Source: Martinezella miluonensis (GTDB lineage Bacteria > Pseudomonadota > Alphaproteobacteria > Rhizobiales > Rhizobiaceae). Taken from it: a stretch of 44,858 nt of DNA. The number at the start of each line of letters is the position of its first letter. Positions within the stretch are counted from its first letter, which is position 1. The position numbers and the translations under genes were made by a program. The notes below the pieces were generated by a model. The model saw nothing but the letters and a program-made list of their open reading frames with translations. It ran no database searches and was not told the origin of the DNA. The stretch lies in contig NZ_FMAH01000053.1 of assembly GCF_900094545.1 (NCBI RefSeq), positions 1 through 44,858 on the forward strand, in the 5' to 3' direction. Of the stretch, positions 9,301 to 16,827 are shown piece after piece.

Positions 9301-9738
9301 GCTAGCATCCGTAGGTGGAGATGGAGGCACAAAAGGGCCGGGCCGAAAAGACGGCGCATTTCCATAGGATTGATAGAACCAAGCACCGACAGCTCGCGCA
9401 ACTTTCAAACCCGTGAGGGCATCACTTCTGGTGCCATGATCCTCATGAGCAGCCAGATTGCCTGCCCGCTTCAAATGGTAGAATAGGTCGGCAATCTCTT
9501 GGCGGAGTACGGATCGCGTACGTAAGATGCGCAATATCTCATCGAAAGACATCTTGTTATTGGTTAGCAAAGCTTGGCGAGCAGCCACTTCCTTTGCAAT
9601 TAGTTCAGCAAACTGACGCAACTTGACAAGCGCGGTTGGCGGATCGTCATGAAAATAGCGCTCGGCCAACTGGCCCAGCTTGGCCAATTGCGGGTTAGAT
9701 TCTGAAAGAAATGAAAAGTTTCCAGCGTCTTCCGTCAT
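6349..9738 (-). CDS. hsdR: Type I restriction enzyme motor/nuclease subunit HsdR
   Basis: 1129 residues. Order: DUF4145-like domain (about 15-125), long coiled coil rich in Ala/Glu/Arg (about 148-228), HsdR nuclease domain with PVDYALF and VIEAKRQ (Asp299, Glu313, Lys315), helicase motor with Walker A ATGTGKT (about 453-459), DEAH (IIVDEAHRGY) and LTATP, helicase C domain ending in motif VI-like QMIGRATR, then an EcoEI-type C-terminal domain. This arrangement fits the EcoEI-like (type IB) group. ATG 9738 is chosen; TTG 9774 is in frame but has no good ribosome binding site. First gene of the operon; it would translocate and cleave unmodified DNA. Confidence 0.93.
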   Translation of the reverse strand: MTEDAGNFSFLSESNPQLAKLGQLAERYFHDDPPTALVKLRQFAELIAKEVAARQALLTNNKMSFDEILRILRTRSVLRQEIADLFYHLKRAGNLAAHEDHGTRSDALTGLKVARAVGAWFYQSYGNAPSFRPGPFVPPSPPTDASLGLLQEIERLRAVVIASTDAEAKARLTAQEAEEARLELEGRAAAEARDRAFWEAQALEIEEALRETERTLAELQARASAMSIQQLDLLAEAAARSADQIEIDEATTRVLIDEQLRAAGWKVDTALLRYGNGTRPGDAEAVAIAEWPTESGPVDYALFINRRCVGVIEAKRQIRDVPGRLGQAKRYSLGIKLSSDELLHGGPWIDGLDQFRVPFMFVTNGRPYVKQLATKSGTWFWDARTKSAPRALAEWFSPRDLIERLEQRVGDETPGFEDREIGVTGLRPYQQEAIRAVEEAIGRHQDHILLAMATGTGKTRLAIALMYELLRAKRFRRILFLVDRNALGRQTLDAMSTTDTNGFLKFDQVFPVADMARKFPEATDRVQVATVQAMIRRIFDDPTSERPTPGTYDLIIVDEAHRGYTLDAELREDDLGFRNLDDYLSAYRRVLDYFDSTKIALTATPAFHTREIFGAPIFRYGYRQAVIDGYLIDHRPPRRITTALSQTGISFDKGEEVNIIDPRTGQVDLFDLDDQVDFEVAEFNKKVYTRTFNRAVAAAVAAECPPDQPGKTLLFAARDDHADILVEELRAALIEEYGPQPHDLVEKITGSVDKPGDRIKAFKNDPRPKYVVTVDLLSTGIDVPAITNLVFVRRVNSRILYDQMIGRATRKCDEIGKEYFRIFDAVDIYANLQEVTDMRPVVVDPTLSFATLIGDLGRATTEEDRAFVRDQIVVKLRQRLKRLVDEQRETLEAVLGPLEPLIERLKIAPPAETAALFQQHPSLTTILDTPRNVGRRDGIYISEHEDELISVEDDFGGKASPADYIESFETFVRNNMNAIPAMVAATQRPRELTRKELKELAIRLDAEGFSEASLRRAYGSARNADIAAHIIGFVRQAALGDPLVPYETRVENGVQKILASRVWTQKQKQWLGRIGRALKAQPISDPEILSEPLFAQAGGFDVVDREFESGLGDVLKDLNAAIWDGGQVA

Positions 9739-9874
9739 GGGGACAGCAATGCTTTTCCATTGAGCCAATTTCAATTTCTAATGGCAATCTATTGCAATCT
9801 TTGAGAGCCGATCAAGTGCAATTGCGCATCCCCAGCGGCCGCGAAGATCTGGCTGCGAGGACGGCCGACTATTC

Positions 9875-9893
9875 CGGTTACCATACGGTTACC
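9875..9893. promoter_or_regulatory. Direct repeat CGGTTACC x2, 11-bp period, upstream of hsdR
   Basis: CGGTTACC at 9875-9882 and again at 9886-9893, followed at once by a partial third copy (GTTACG, 9894-9899). Same-face 11-bp spacing and position 140-160 bp before hsdR suggest a regulator site, but no regulator gene is in this part of the window. Confidence 0.35.
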
Positions 9894-10056
9894 GTTACGC
9901 TAGTTCACGCCGTTGGGCCACGGTATGCCGCAGTGCAATCTAACCGTTATTTATAAATGCTAGCGACCACCTCGAAAATGATGAAAACATCACCCTTGTG
10001 AATTAGTGTGAACTGCGTTACACCCACTCGCATTAAGGGAATTCTAAAATTTATTG

Positions 10057-10102
10057 CTTGCCAAGGTTGGGGTCGAGGGTTCGAATCCCTTCGCCCGCTC
10101 CA
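10057..10102 (+). repeat. 3' half of tRNA-Gly(GCC): island attachment site copy
   Basis: 46 bp match the 3' part of a tRNA-Gly gene: anticodon loop with GCC (CTTGCCAAG), 3' anticodon arm, variable loop, T arm (GAGGGTTCGAATCCCTT), acceptor 3' strand CGCCCGC and TCCA. The 5' acceptor strand, D arm and 5' anticodon stem are missing and replaced by AT-rich DNA, so this is not a working tRNA. A truncated tRNA 3' end is the standard duplicate left by a tRNA-targeting integrase. Since the intact tRNA keeps its own 5' half at the far end, the island lies to the left (restriction operon and IS66) and backbone to the right. Confidence 0.85.
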
Positions 10103-10338
10103 GTTTTCCTCAGAAATGAGTTTTCGATGGGCAGGCCGGCAACGGCCTTCATCTTTTTCCGCAGCAGGCTGCAGCCGAAGTGCCGCGTTGACGATGCTTA
10201 TCGCGACACTCGACCATGACCGGCATTCCGCGAATCGGAGCGGTCAGTTACAGTCGGAATTCTCCGGGTCTCAAATCAGTCTCAATTGACGTTCAGTGCT
10301 CCACATCAACCTGATGGACGGAACGCGGTATTGCTCGC

Positions 10339-10980
10339 ATGAGAAGAAAGACGCCCCTGCTGATTGCGATGCTGTCGTTTTTGCCCGTGCCGGCGCTCGC
10401 CCATCCGCATATCTTCATCGACGCAAAATTCGAAGTCGTGGCGGCGCCCGATGGCTCCATCAGCGAGCTGCGCAATGTCTGGAGCTTCGATGAGGTGTTT
10501 TCCTCGTCGGTTTTGATGGACTATGACAAGGCCGGCAGCCAGGCGCTGAATGCAAGCGAGCTTAAGGCTGTTGGCAAGACGGTCAGGGATTCGCTTGCAC
10601 AGTATGGCTACTATACGAACGTCACCAGCAACGGCAAAGCGGTGCCGATGGCCAAGCCAGATGCCATCCAGGCCGATTACAAGAACGGCTCGCTGATCCT
10701 CACCTTCTCGCTGAAGCCTGAGCAGAAGACCTTCCTCAAGGGCACCACGACCTTCGGGATTTACGACAAGACGCTCTATACCGCGGTCGATTTCGCGACC
10801 GACAGCGACATGACCAGTTCGGGAACCGCCCTGGGCCGCTGCAAGCGCAAAGTGATCAGGCCTAACCCCAAGGAAGTCATGGCGGAAAACCAGGCAGCAC
10901 TGACCAGCATGTTCTTCAGCGATCCAAAGGGCACGGACTATTCACTGCTGGTGGCAACGCGGCTGGAAGTTCAGTGCTAA
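10339..10980 (+). CDS. DUF1007 family periplasmic protein
   Basis: 213 residues with a cleavable signal peptide (MRRKTPLLIAMLSFLPVPALA, cut near residue 21) followed by the DUF1007 start HPHIFIDAKFEVV. Family members are secreted and often sit beside nickel/cobalt exporters of the NicO/RcnA type; no such gene follows here. The mature part has an HxH near its N-terminus (His22 and His24) that could bind metal; this is inference. First backbone gene right of the island edge. Convergent with the PAP2 gene, 37 bp apart. Confidence 0.8.
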   Translation: MRRKTPLLIAMLSFLPVPALAHPHIFIDAKFEVVAAPDGSISELRNVWSFDEVFSSSVLMDYDKAGSQALNASELKAVGKTVRDSLAQYGYYTNVTSNGKAVPMAKPDAIQADYKNGSLILTFSLKPEQKTFLKGTTTFGIYDKTLYTAVDFATDSDMTSSGTALGRCKRKVIRPNPKEVMAENQAALTSMFFSDPKGTDYSLLVATRLEVQC

Positions 10981-11017
10981 TCTAGCCCCACAGCCTGTCC
11001 GCGCTCTGACGCCTCCG

Positions 11018-11764
11018 TCACTCCGACGGCGAAGAATCGGCCCCTGCCGGGCTGTCAGTGCCTCGTGAGAGCGATATGAAGCGCCGGGCGAGGATCCAGC
11101 AGCCGAGCGCCCAGGTCGCTCCGGCGCACCAGCCGCCGAGCACATCGGTCGGATAATGTACGCCGAGATAGACGCGGCTCATGCCGATCAGCAGGGTCAG
11201 CAGAATACCGGTCGCGACGACAAAGATGCGTGTCGATCGATAGTGGCGCGTGCCGGAAATAAGTGTGGCCAGTGTCAGATAGGTAACTGCCGACACCATC
11301 GCATGGCCGCTTGGAAAACTCAGATCATTCACGTCGACCAGATGCGGCACGATATCCGGCCTCGGCCGCGCGACGCTGAGCTTCAGCAGCGAGCTCAGCG
11401 CCCATCCGCCGAGCACCGAGGCAAGCACGAAGATGGCGATCGCGCGCCGGCGGTCCAGCAGCAGGTAGATCGTCACCAACACCGTCATCATCGCAAGCAC
11501 GGTGGTCCCACCGAGGCTTGTGATGTCCTTGACGGCATGGGTGAGCCACCCCGGCCCTATCGGAACGGACAGATCGCCCGGCTGGCGAAGCGCCAGCAAT
11601 ATGGCCTCGTCAAATCTCTTGGTGCTTCCTTCGAGAACCTCGCCCGTGAGGTAGACGAACAGGAAAACGCCACCCGAAAGAGCAGCAAACATGGAGAGCA
11701 GTAACGGCTCGTAACGGCTCAGCCGTGCCATAATGCCTGCGTTGCGAGATCCCTGATCCTTCAT
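11018..11764 (-). CDS. PAP2-superfamily membrane phosphatase
   Basis: 248 residues with about six hydrophobic segments. The three PAP2 phosphatase motifs are complete: KLSVARPRP (128-136), PSGHA (151-155) and SRVYLGVHYPTD (196-207), which supply the phosphate-binding Lys/Arg, the acid His and the nucleophile His-Asp pair. Such enzymes dephosphorylate lipid phosphates (phosphatidic acid, undecaprenyl pyrophosphate or lipid A phosphates) at the periplasmic face; the substrate cannot be read from sequence. The gene stands alone with a long leader region. Confidence 0.88.
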   Translation of the reverse strand: MKDQGSRNAGIMARLSRYEPLLLSMFAALSGGVFLFVYLTGEVLEGSTKRFDEAILLALRQPGDLSVPIGPGWLTHAVKDITSLGGTTVLAMMTVLVTIYLLLDRRRAIAIFVLASVLGGWALSSLLKLSVARPRPDIVPHLVDVNDLSFPSGHAMVSAVTYLTLATLISGTRHYRSTRIFVVATGILLTLLIGMSRVYLGVHYPTDVLGGWCAGATWALGCWILARRFISLSRGTDSPAGADSSPSE

Positions 11765-12250
11765 GCCTTCGCCTGTCTGCCTGGTCGCCGCTTCCGCGAG
11801 CGGAAAGGATCCGCCGTCGCTCGGAGTCCTGTCCGAAATGAGGACAATCGCTATCTAGTGATAAAAACAGCGCAATCCAACCGCAGCGAACGAACAATCG
11901 GCTTGTGCCGGATGCAAGGTTTCAGGTTCATGAAATGTTACGCCCTTATTCTCATCCGCACCCTTTGCGATCATTGACGGCAGCAGAGGTTCCATTCGTC
12001 GGGGACGGAGAACATTTCGATTGCCAGCAAGTGAACGCGCCATCGTCCTCCGCCGTCACCGAGATCCGGAAGAAGCGTCTCCGCGGCCCGTGAAGCGCGC
12101 CGGACGCGGCAGCCGATCTTCCGCAACCGGCGCAATGCGTTCGGGCCGTCAGCCAAGCGCGCAAGCCGCATTTAAAATTTTCGCTATTTTCGGAACCTTG
12201 GGCTGTGATAAGACTGCCGCGAGGGCGATCAGGGATCGGGTATTGTCATA
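11765..12250. other. 486-bp intergenic region, nothing recognised
   Basis: Divergent spacer between the PAP2 gene (minus) and the MipA gene (plus), so it must hold both promoters. Several overlapping short frames are open, but none has a convincing start, domain or codon pattern. I see no RNA gene or long repeat. Confidence 0.5.
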
Positions 12251-13120
12251 GTGTTAAGTGTTGGGACATCATTCGCTGCCCGGTTGATGGCAATGGCCGG
12301 AACGGGTCTGCTGGTAACATCCGCGATCATTGCGTTTCCCGCGTCATCCATGGCGCAGGGTTCTGCAAAATCCTCCTCCGACGCCTCCAACACCTCCGAC
12401 ACCTGGGTCGTGACGCTCGGCGCCACCGTGGAGTATGGCCCGACTTACGAAGGATCGAAGCATTACAGCTTCGGCGTCTTGCCGTCCTTTGACCTCCATC
12501 GCCTTGGTGAAGCCCCGGAATACAGCGCCCCGGACGATAATTTCGACTATGGTCTCTTCAATATCGGCGGCCTCGAAATCGGGCCTGTGGTCGGTTTCAG
12601 GGACGATCGCCTGGACCTTGACAATTTGCGCCTGCAGAGCCAGCGCCGCGTGCACTGGAACCTTGATGCCGGCGGCTTCGCACAATATTGGCTGAAGGAT
12701 AACCAGCTCCGGTTTCGCACGGAAGTACGTCAGTCCCTCTGGGGCGGCGACGGTCTTATCGCAGATCTCGCGCTTGATTGGTTCCAGCCGGTCGGGGACA
12801 AGTGGCTGCTGTCAGCCGGACCACGCCTGTCGCTGGCAAACACCACCTATATGCGCAGCAATTTCGGCATCTCGCCGAATAGCCCGGCGGTAAGAAGCGG
12901 CCGCGTCAGCGCCTTTGACGCCGACGGCGGCTTTAAATCCGTCGGCGTTACTGTGGCTGCGACCTATTCGATCTCGCCCGATTGGAGCGTACAGGTCTAC
13001 GGGAAATATAACCGCCTGATAGGCGCCGCCTCCGATAGCCCGGTCACCTCGCGGTTCGGCTCACCCAACCAGAACATTATCGGCTTTACTCTCAACCGAA
13101 CCTTCAACATTAATTTTTGA
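12251..13120 (+). CDS. MipA/OmpV family outer-membrane protein
   Basis: 289 residues. A long signal peptide (about 1-36, ending PASSMAQ) is followed by a Ser/Asp linker and a MipA/OmpV-type beta barrel: WVVTLGATVEYGPTYEG, FGVLPSFDLHRLG, then alternating amphipathic strands ending in a C-terminal Phe (NRTFNINF) as expected for outer-membrane barrels. Members act as envelope scaffolds or porin-like proteins; the exact role is unknown. GTG 12251 is the likely start; ATG 12287 would still leave a short signal peptide. Its last 60 bp overlap the convergent Cfa-like gene. Confidence 0.82.
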   Translation: MLSVGTSFAARLMAMAGTGLLVTSAIIAFPASSMAQGSAKSSSDASNTSDTWVVTLGATVEYGPTYEGSKHYSFGVLPSFDLHRLGEAPEYSAPDDNFDYGLFNIGGLEIGPVVGFRDDRLDLDNLRLQSQRRVHWNLDAGGFAQYWLKDNQLRFRTEVRQSLWGGDGLIADLALDWFQPVGDKWLLSAGPRLSLANTTYMRSNFGISPNSPAVRSGRVSAFDADGGFKSVGVTVAATYSISPDWSVQVYGKYNRLIGAASDSPVTSRFGSPNQNIIGFTLNRTFNINF

Positions 13121-14401
13121 GCCGTTGCGCGCCTCGTGATCGGCGATGTAGTTCCGCGTGAGCGGAATGATATCGTTGCGCTTGCTCATCTGGATCTGGA
13201 AGACGACGAGATCCTCATAACGAAACGCCGCTTCCGCCGTCGACAGATAATATTCCCACATGCGGCAGAAGCGCTCGTCATAGAGCTGGGCAACCTGGTC
13301 CCAGCGCGCCATGAAGCGCTCGCGCCAGTTTTCGAGCGTCTTTGCATAATGCAGACGCAATACTTCGACGTCGGTGATCGTAAGCCCCGCCGCCTCGATT
13401 TCAGGAACGATTTCCGAAAGAGCCGGAATATAGCCGCCGGGGAAGATGTACTTGTCGAGCCACGGCGTCGTGAAGCCGGGCGTCGCAGAGCAACCGATGG
13501 TGTGAAGCACCATGATGCCGTCATCCTCGAGCAACTCGGCGCATTTGCGGAAGAAGGTGCGGTAGGATGCGAGGCCGACATGCTCGAACATGCCGACCGA
13601 GACGATCCTGTCGAACCGGCCGGTCAGGCTGCGATAATCCCTGAGCGCAAATTGCACCTCTGCCGGCGTTCCCCCGACCTTTTCGGCAACGCGCTTCGTG
13701 GCATATTCATGCTGCTCCTCGGAAAGCGTGACACCGAGGACGTAGCCGCCGGGCGCGTGCTCGGCCATGTGCAGCGCCAGCCCGCCCCAGCCGCAGCCGA
13801 TGTCGAGAATGCTGTTGTCGGGCTCGATCAGAAGCTTGGCGGCAAGATGCCGTTTCTTGGCGAGCTGCGCGTCTTCCAACGATTGCTCGGCATGTTCGAA
13901 ATAGGCGCAGGAATATTGCCGGTCCGGATCGAGGAAGAGTTCGTAGAGCCGGCCATCGAGATCATAATGGTGGGCGACATTGGCCTTCGAGCGGCCCGGC
14001 ATGTTGCGGTGGCGGAAAATCCGCAGCTTGGTTCTTACATCGTCGATGATGCGCGCGATCAGCGGGTGGGTGCTGTTTTGCGCCTCCCGCAGCATCATCG
14101 CTACGAAATCATAAAGCGTGCCTTGCTCGACGATGAAGCGGCCGTCCATGTAGAGTTCGCCGAGCAGCCTGTCAGCATCGATCAGAAGCGCCCATTCGGC
14201 CCGGTTATCGGTGAAGCGGACATGAACGGGCTCGCCGGTGCCGTCGCCGAATGTCAGGACGCGGCCGCTTGCCGTCGTCACCGTCAGCGCCCCACGCGTG
14301 ACGATGGACGACAGCGCGCGCTTCACACACCAGTCCACGAGGCTGGAGAAAGCAGCAGGAGATGCGCCCTTGGGGCGATTTTCAGCTTGTAAGTTAGGCA
14401 T
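13061..14401 (-). CDS. Cfa-like SAM-dependent lipid methyltransferase
   Basis: 446 residues of the cyclopropane-fatty-acyl-phospholipid synthase family (E. coli Cfa is 382). An N-terminal lipid-binding region (about 1-120) is followed by a Rossmann domain with the SAM loop ILDIGCGWGGLALHMA, the family segment GVTLSEEQHEYA, FDRIVSVGMFEHVG and GGYIPALSEI. The family adds a one-carbon unit from SAM to the double bond of an acyl chain in a membrane lipid. Last gene of a nine-gene operon that also encodes a desaturase, which could supply that double bond. Start shares one base with the preceding stop (TAATG). The C-terminus overlaps mipA on the other strand. Confidence 0.87.
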   Translation of the reverse strand: MPNLQAENRPKGASPAAFSSLVDWCVKRALSSIVTRGALTVTTASGRVLTFGDGTGEPVHVRFTDNRAEWALLIDADRLLGELYMDGRFIVEQGTLYDFVAMMLREAQNSTHPLIARIIDDVRTKLRIFRHRNMPGRSKANVAHHYDLDGRLYELFLDPDRQYSCAYFEHAEQSLEDAQLAKKRHLAAKLLIEPDNSILDIGCGWGGLALHMAEHAPGGYVLGVTLSEEQHEYATKRVAEKVGGTPAEVQFALRDYRSLTGRFDRIVSVGMFEHVGLASYRTFFRKCAELLEDDGIMVLHTIGCSATPGFTTPWLDKYIFPGGYIPALSEIVPEIEAAGLTITDVEVLRLHYAKTLENWRERFMARWDQVAQLYDERFCRMWEYYLSTAEAAFRYEDLVVFQIQMSKRNDIIPLTRNYIADHEARNGSKINVEGSVESKADNVLVG

Positions 14402-14886
14402 TATCTATCCTTGCCGGTACCCGTGCGCAGTTCTTTGCGCTGCCCCACGTCCAAATCGCGGCGATCCCCCGCCTCGGCCTTGGTCTCAGTCTCAACCTTG
14501 GCCGCAGTCTCGACTTTGGTTCCCGTCTCGACATTGGCGCCCGCGATAAGCCAGACACCTGTCAGGATCAGTCCGCTGCCGATTATCTGCAGGGCAACGA
14601 CCCGCTCGTCGAAGATGAACCAGCCTGTCGCGATGATCAGCACATAGCTGATGCCCGAAAGCGGAAAGGCGCGGCTGAGATCGAGTTCGGCCAGCACGTT
14701 CATCCAGATGAAGAAGGTGACGATTTCGACGGCGATGGCAGCCAATATCCAATAGGAAGAGAGCGCCTGCCAGAGCCAGACTTCGGGGCTTTGGCTGTGC
14801 ATTTGCTCGGCGCCGAGCTTGATGAAAAACTGGAATAGCGTGTTCAGCGCTGGCACGGCGAGCCAGGAAAGGCGCATCGGCATCAC
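14401..14886 (-). CDS. Half-size SMR/DMT transporter with repeat tail
   Basis: 161 residues; four hydrophobic segments (about 5-25, 45-65, 74-92, 101-117) like SMR proteins or ArnE/ArnF. Residues 118-138 form three VET-x-x-K repeats, followed by a charged tail (residues 141-161) that is not part of the transporter fold. A second half-size transporter lies four genes upstream in the operon; ArnE/ArnF work as such a pair to flip lipid-linked aminoarabinose. Start GTG 14886 overlaps the GNAT stop; ATG 14883 is an alternative. Confidence 0.75.
   Translation of the reverse strand: MMPMRLSWLAVPALNTLFQFFIKLGAEQMHSQSPEVWLWQALSSYWILAAIAVEIVTFFIWMNVLAELDLSRAFPLSGISYVLIIATGWFIFDERVVALQIIGSGLILTGVWLIAGANVETGTKVETAAKVETETKAEAGDRRDLDVGQRKELRTGTGKDR
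14473..14532 (-). repeat. In-frame 18-bp coding repeat (three and a part units)
   Basis: Encodes VETGTK, VETAAK, VETETK, then AEAG at the C-terminal tail of the half-size transporter. Units have diverged at third positions. Copy changes would keep frame. Confidence 0.6.
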
Positions 14887-16031
14887 GCTTCCCCCTCGTC
14901 CGTCGAGAACAGCGGCGATACCAGCCTGAGCAGCCCCTGAAGTATGGGGTTGCGATGGCGGAAGAACATCGCATTGGCGGTCAGCTTGCTGCCGAGGCGT
15001 ACCTTGTTTTCATAATATGCCTGGCCACTCTGGTAGCGGCGGATGCCGTGATCCAGGCAATAGCGCAGATTGGTGAACCAGCTAAGGAAGTAAAGGTTGT
15101 ATGGTCGCCCTTTTTCGCCGTCCATGCAGAAGAATTTGTCGATAGCGACGCGGTCGTCATGCACGATCAGATTGGCGGCGAGCAACGTATCTTCGACGAA
15201 ATAGAAGGCGCAGTAGGAACGCCCTTCCATGCGGGTAAGAACGCCCTGGAAATATTCAGGGGTCAGCTCCTCGAATTGCCAATCGCTGCGGTTGCGCGTG
15301 TCGTGATAGAGCGCCATCACCTGCGGCAGGAACTCGCCAAAATCGGTCCTGATCTCGACCCTGACCTGCTCGAAGGACTTCAACTTGCGGCGCATGTCCT
15401 TGCGGGTGCCGGAGGAGAGCTTGGCGAGATATTCGTCGATCGTCTTGAAATCGACGTCGAGCCAGGCTGTCGGCAGACCGCCGATCGAAGCATAACCACG
15501 AGCGGAAAGCGCAGTGCCGAACTCCGCCGAGGTCGGTTCGGGAATATCCTTGAGCCCGACCAGCGCGCAGCGCTGGGTCGCGGCATACTTTTCGAAGAAG
15601 GACAGAAGCTCTGTAAACAGCGCGCTGCGACGTTCCACCGGAACGTCAGGGTGGAAGCCGACCGCCCCGGTCTCGGTGCAGGGCGATCCGAGGCAGGCAA
15701 GGCGCAGCTTCAGGAAATTCGGGAAGAGCCGCTGCACGCGGCGTACGGACTGGCGCAGGAAGCCTTCTTCCAGCGTCGTGTCAAGCGCATAAAGGCACAG
15801 GAAGGCCGGCATGGCGGCGCTGACGCGCCCATCCTCGACGACGGTGACATAGCGCCATTCGAAACCTGCGATCCCCGCTTCCTCGATGGCAAGCAGGCAA
15901 TCATAGTCTTCGGCCTGGCCTTGGAAACACGCGTTCCAGGCATCGCGGCCGATCGCACGGATGCTGGGATGAACTTCCGTCATCGGATTGCCAGCTGGTT
16001 TGGGCACGAGTTTAAGCAGCGGCTGCGACAT
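14883..16031 (-). CDS. GNAT/FemAB-like N-acyltransferase
   Basis: 382 residues with the layout of the acetyltransferase-6/FemAB-like group. A variable N-terminal half is followed by the diagnostic TIDEYLAKLSSGTRKDMRRK stretch and the GNAT core (QVMALYHDTRNRSDW, YCAFYFVEDTLLAANLIVHD, then YLSWFTNL-like helix, YQSGQAYYENKVRLG). Relatives transfer acyl or aminoacyl groups to amines in cell-envelope precursors. No signal or membrane segment, so cytosolic. ATG 16031 gives a 20-base overlap with the hydrolase stop; a longer frame from 16091 adds residues without resemblance. Substrate unknown; in this operon an amine made by the aminotransferase is a reasonable guess. Confidence 0.75.
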   Translation of the reverse strand: MSQPLLKLVPKPAGNPMTEVHPSIRAIGRDAWNACFQGQAEDYDCLLAIEEAGIAGFEWRYVTVVEDGRVSAAMPAFLCLYALDTTLEEGFLRQSVRRVQRLFPNFLKLRLACLGSPCTETGAVGFHPDVPVERRSALFTELLSFFEKYAATQRCALVGLKDIPEPTSAEFGTALSARGYASIGGLPTAWLDVDFKTIDEYLAKLSSGTRKDMRRKLKSFEQVRVEIRTDFGEFLPQVMALYHDTRNRSDWQFEELTPEYFQGVLTRMEGRSYCAFYFVEDTLLAANLIVHDDRVAIDKFFCMDGEKGRPYNLYFLSWFTNLRYCLDHGIRRYQSGQAYYENKVRLGSKLTANAMFFRHRNPILQGLLRLVSPLFSTDEGEA

Positions 16032-16827
16032 GACGCGCCTCGAAGAAATCCGCGGTAAAATCGGCCACCTGACGGTGCTGCCGGTCGACATGGATCATAT
16101 GATAACTGTCCTTGATCCATTTCAGCTCATGAGGACTGCCGATATGCTCTGAAATGTAGCGTGCGTGTTTCGGGCTGGCGAGATCGTCGTCCTCGGCATG
16201 CAGGATCAGCGTCGGCGTCTGCATCTTCGGCAGAACGCCCTTTAAAGCCTTGCCAAGCCGATGCATCTCGACCAGGCCCTTGCCTGGGAATTTTTCCAGA
16301 ACGCCCTCGCTTGCCATGCCCTCGATCAGGCGACGCATCCGCTCGTCCTTGATCCCGAGCGAGTTCGTCTCGCTGAAATTCAGGCGATCGAGGAACGGAA
16401 CGCGCGACAGCCAGCCGATCTGGGAAGAAAGCAGCGGATAATAGAAGGGAACGTCCCAGCCGTCATATTTGAAGCAAGGCGAATAGATGGCCGCAGCGCC
16501 GATGGTGCCAGGCTGCTGCTCGGCGGCCAGCATCGCCAGCTTGCCGCCAACGCAGATGCCGGCAGCGAAGACATCTTGGGTCCTTGTCGCCAGCAGAGCC
16601 GATGCCTCAACGACACTTTCGAGCCAATCCTGCCAGCGGGTGCGGCGCAACGTCTTTACGTCAACGCCATGACCAGCCAGCAGCGGCGCATAAATGCTAT
16701 AGCCCCTGCGATTGAGATGACGGGCAACCAGCTTCATTTCAGCCGGTGCACCCGTCAACCCATGCACGAGAAGTATGCCTTTTCCATTTGAGCCCTCCAT
16801 GAAGAAGCTCAATGCATCAGCTTTCAT
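16012..16827 (-). CDS. Alpha/beta hydrolase with cysteine nucleophile elbow
   Basis: 271 residues, carboxylesterase/serine-aminopeptidase-like fold. Oxyanion segment VHGLTGAPAE (21-30), nucleophile elbow G-I-C-V-G (90-94) with Cys92 where serine is usual, acid in HAEDDDLASP and His in the segment KDSYHMIHVD. Cys in this place is known from dienelactone hydrolase (GxCxG). The enzyme could be a thioesterase-, acyl- or lactone-hydrolase; its substrate is unknown. ATG 16827 lies in the end of the desaturase gene (11-base overlap), while the stop overlaps the acyltransferase start by 20 bases. Confidence 0.82.
   Translation of the reverse strand: MKADALSFFMEGSNGKGILLVHGLTGAPAEMKLVARHLNRRGYSIYAPLLAGHGVDVKTLRRTRWQDWLESVVEASALLATRTQDVFAAGICVGGKLAMLAAEQQPGTIGAAAIYSPCFKYDGWDVPFYYPLLSSQIGWLSRVPFLDRLNFSETNSLGIKDERMRRLIEGMASEGVLEKFPGKGLVEMHRLGKALKGVLPKMQTPTLILHAEDDDLASPKHARYISEHIGSPHELKWIKDSYHMIHVDRQHRQVADFTADFFEARHVAAAA

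Larger units (their letters stand above)
9739..10338. other. Gene-free island edge and backbone junction
   Basis: 600 bp without a credible gene. From left to right it holds the hsd promoter region with an 11-bp-period direct repeat (9875-9893), an AT-rich stretch around 9948-9960 that could supply a minus-strand -10, the tRNA-Gly fragment (10057-10102), and 236 bp of backbone before the DUF1007 gene in which I see nothing recognisable. Short open frames here have no domain or ribosome-site support. Confidence 0.6.

Noticed and set aside
3571..9738. A new anti-phage system in the restriction region
   Set aside because: All four genes match classical type I restriction plus Mrr; nothing unexplained lies between them.
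9874..9893. CCGGTTAC near 9875 as a leftover IS66 end
   Set aside because: Only eight bases match the right terminal repeat, and nothing beyond them does; the 11-bp repeat explains the pattern better.
9711..9956. Possible small gene at the hsdR promoter
   Set aside because: No ribosome site, no domain, and it overlaps the hsdR start antisense.
10057..10102. A functional tRNA-Gly gene
   Set aside because: The 5' acceptor strand, D arm and 5' anticodon stem are missing upstream, so no cloverleaf can form.
13136..14392. 418-codon plus-strand frame opposite the Cfa-like gene
   Set aside because: The opposite strand has a full methyltransferase with motifs; this frame shows no family pattern and is rich in Arg, Glu and Ala, as expected of a shadow.
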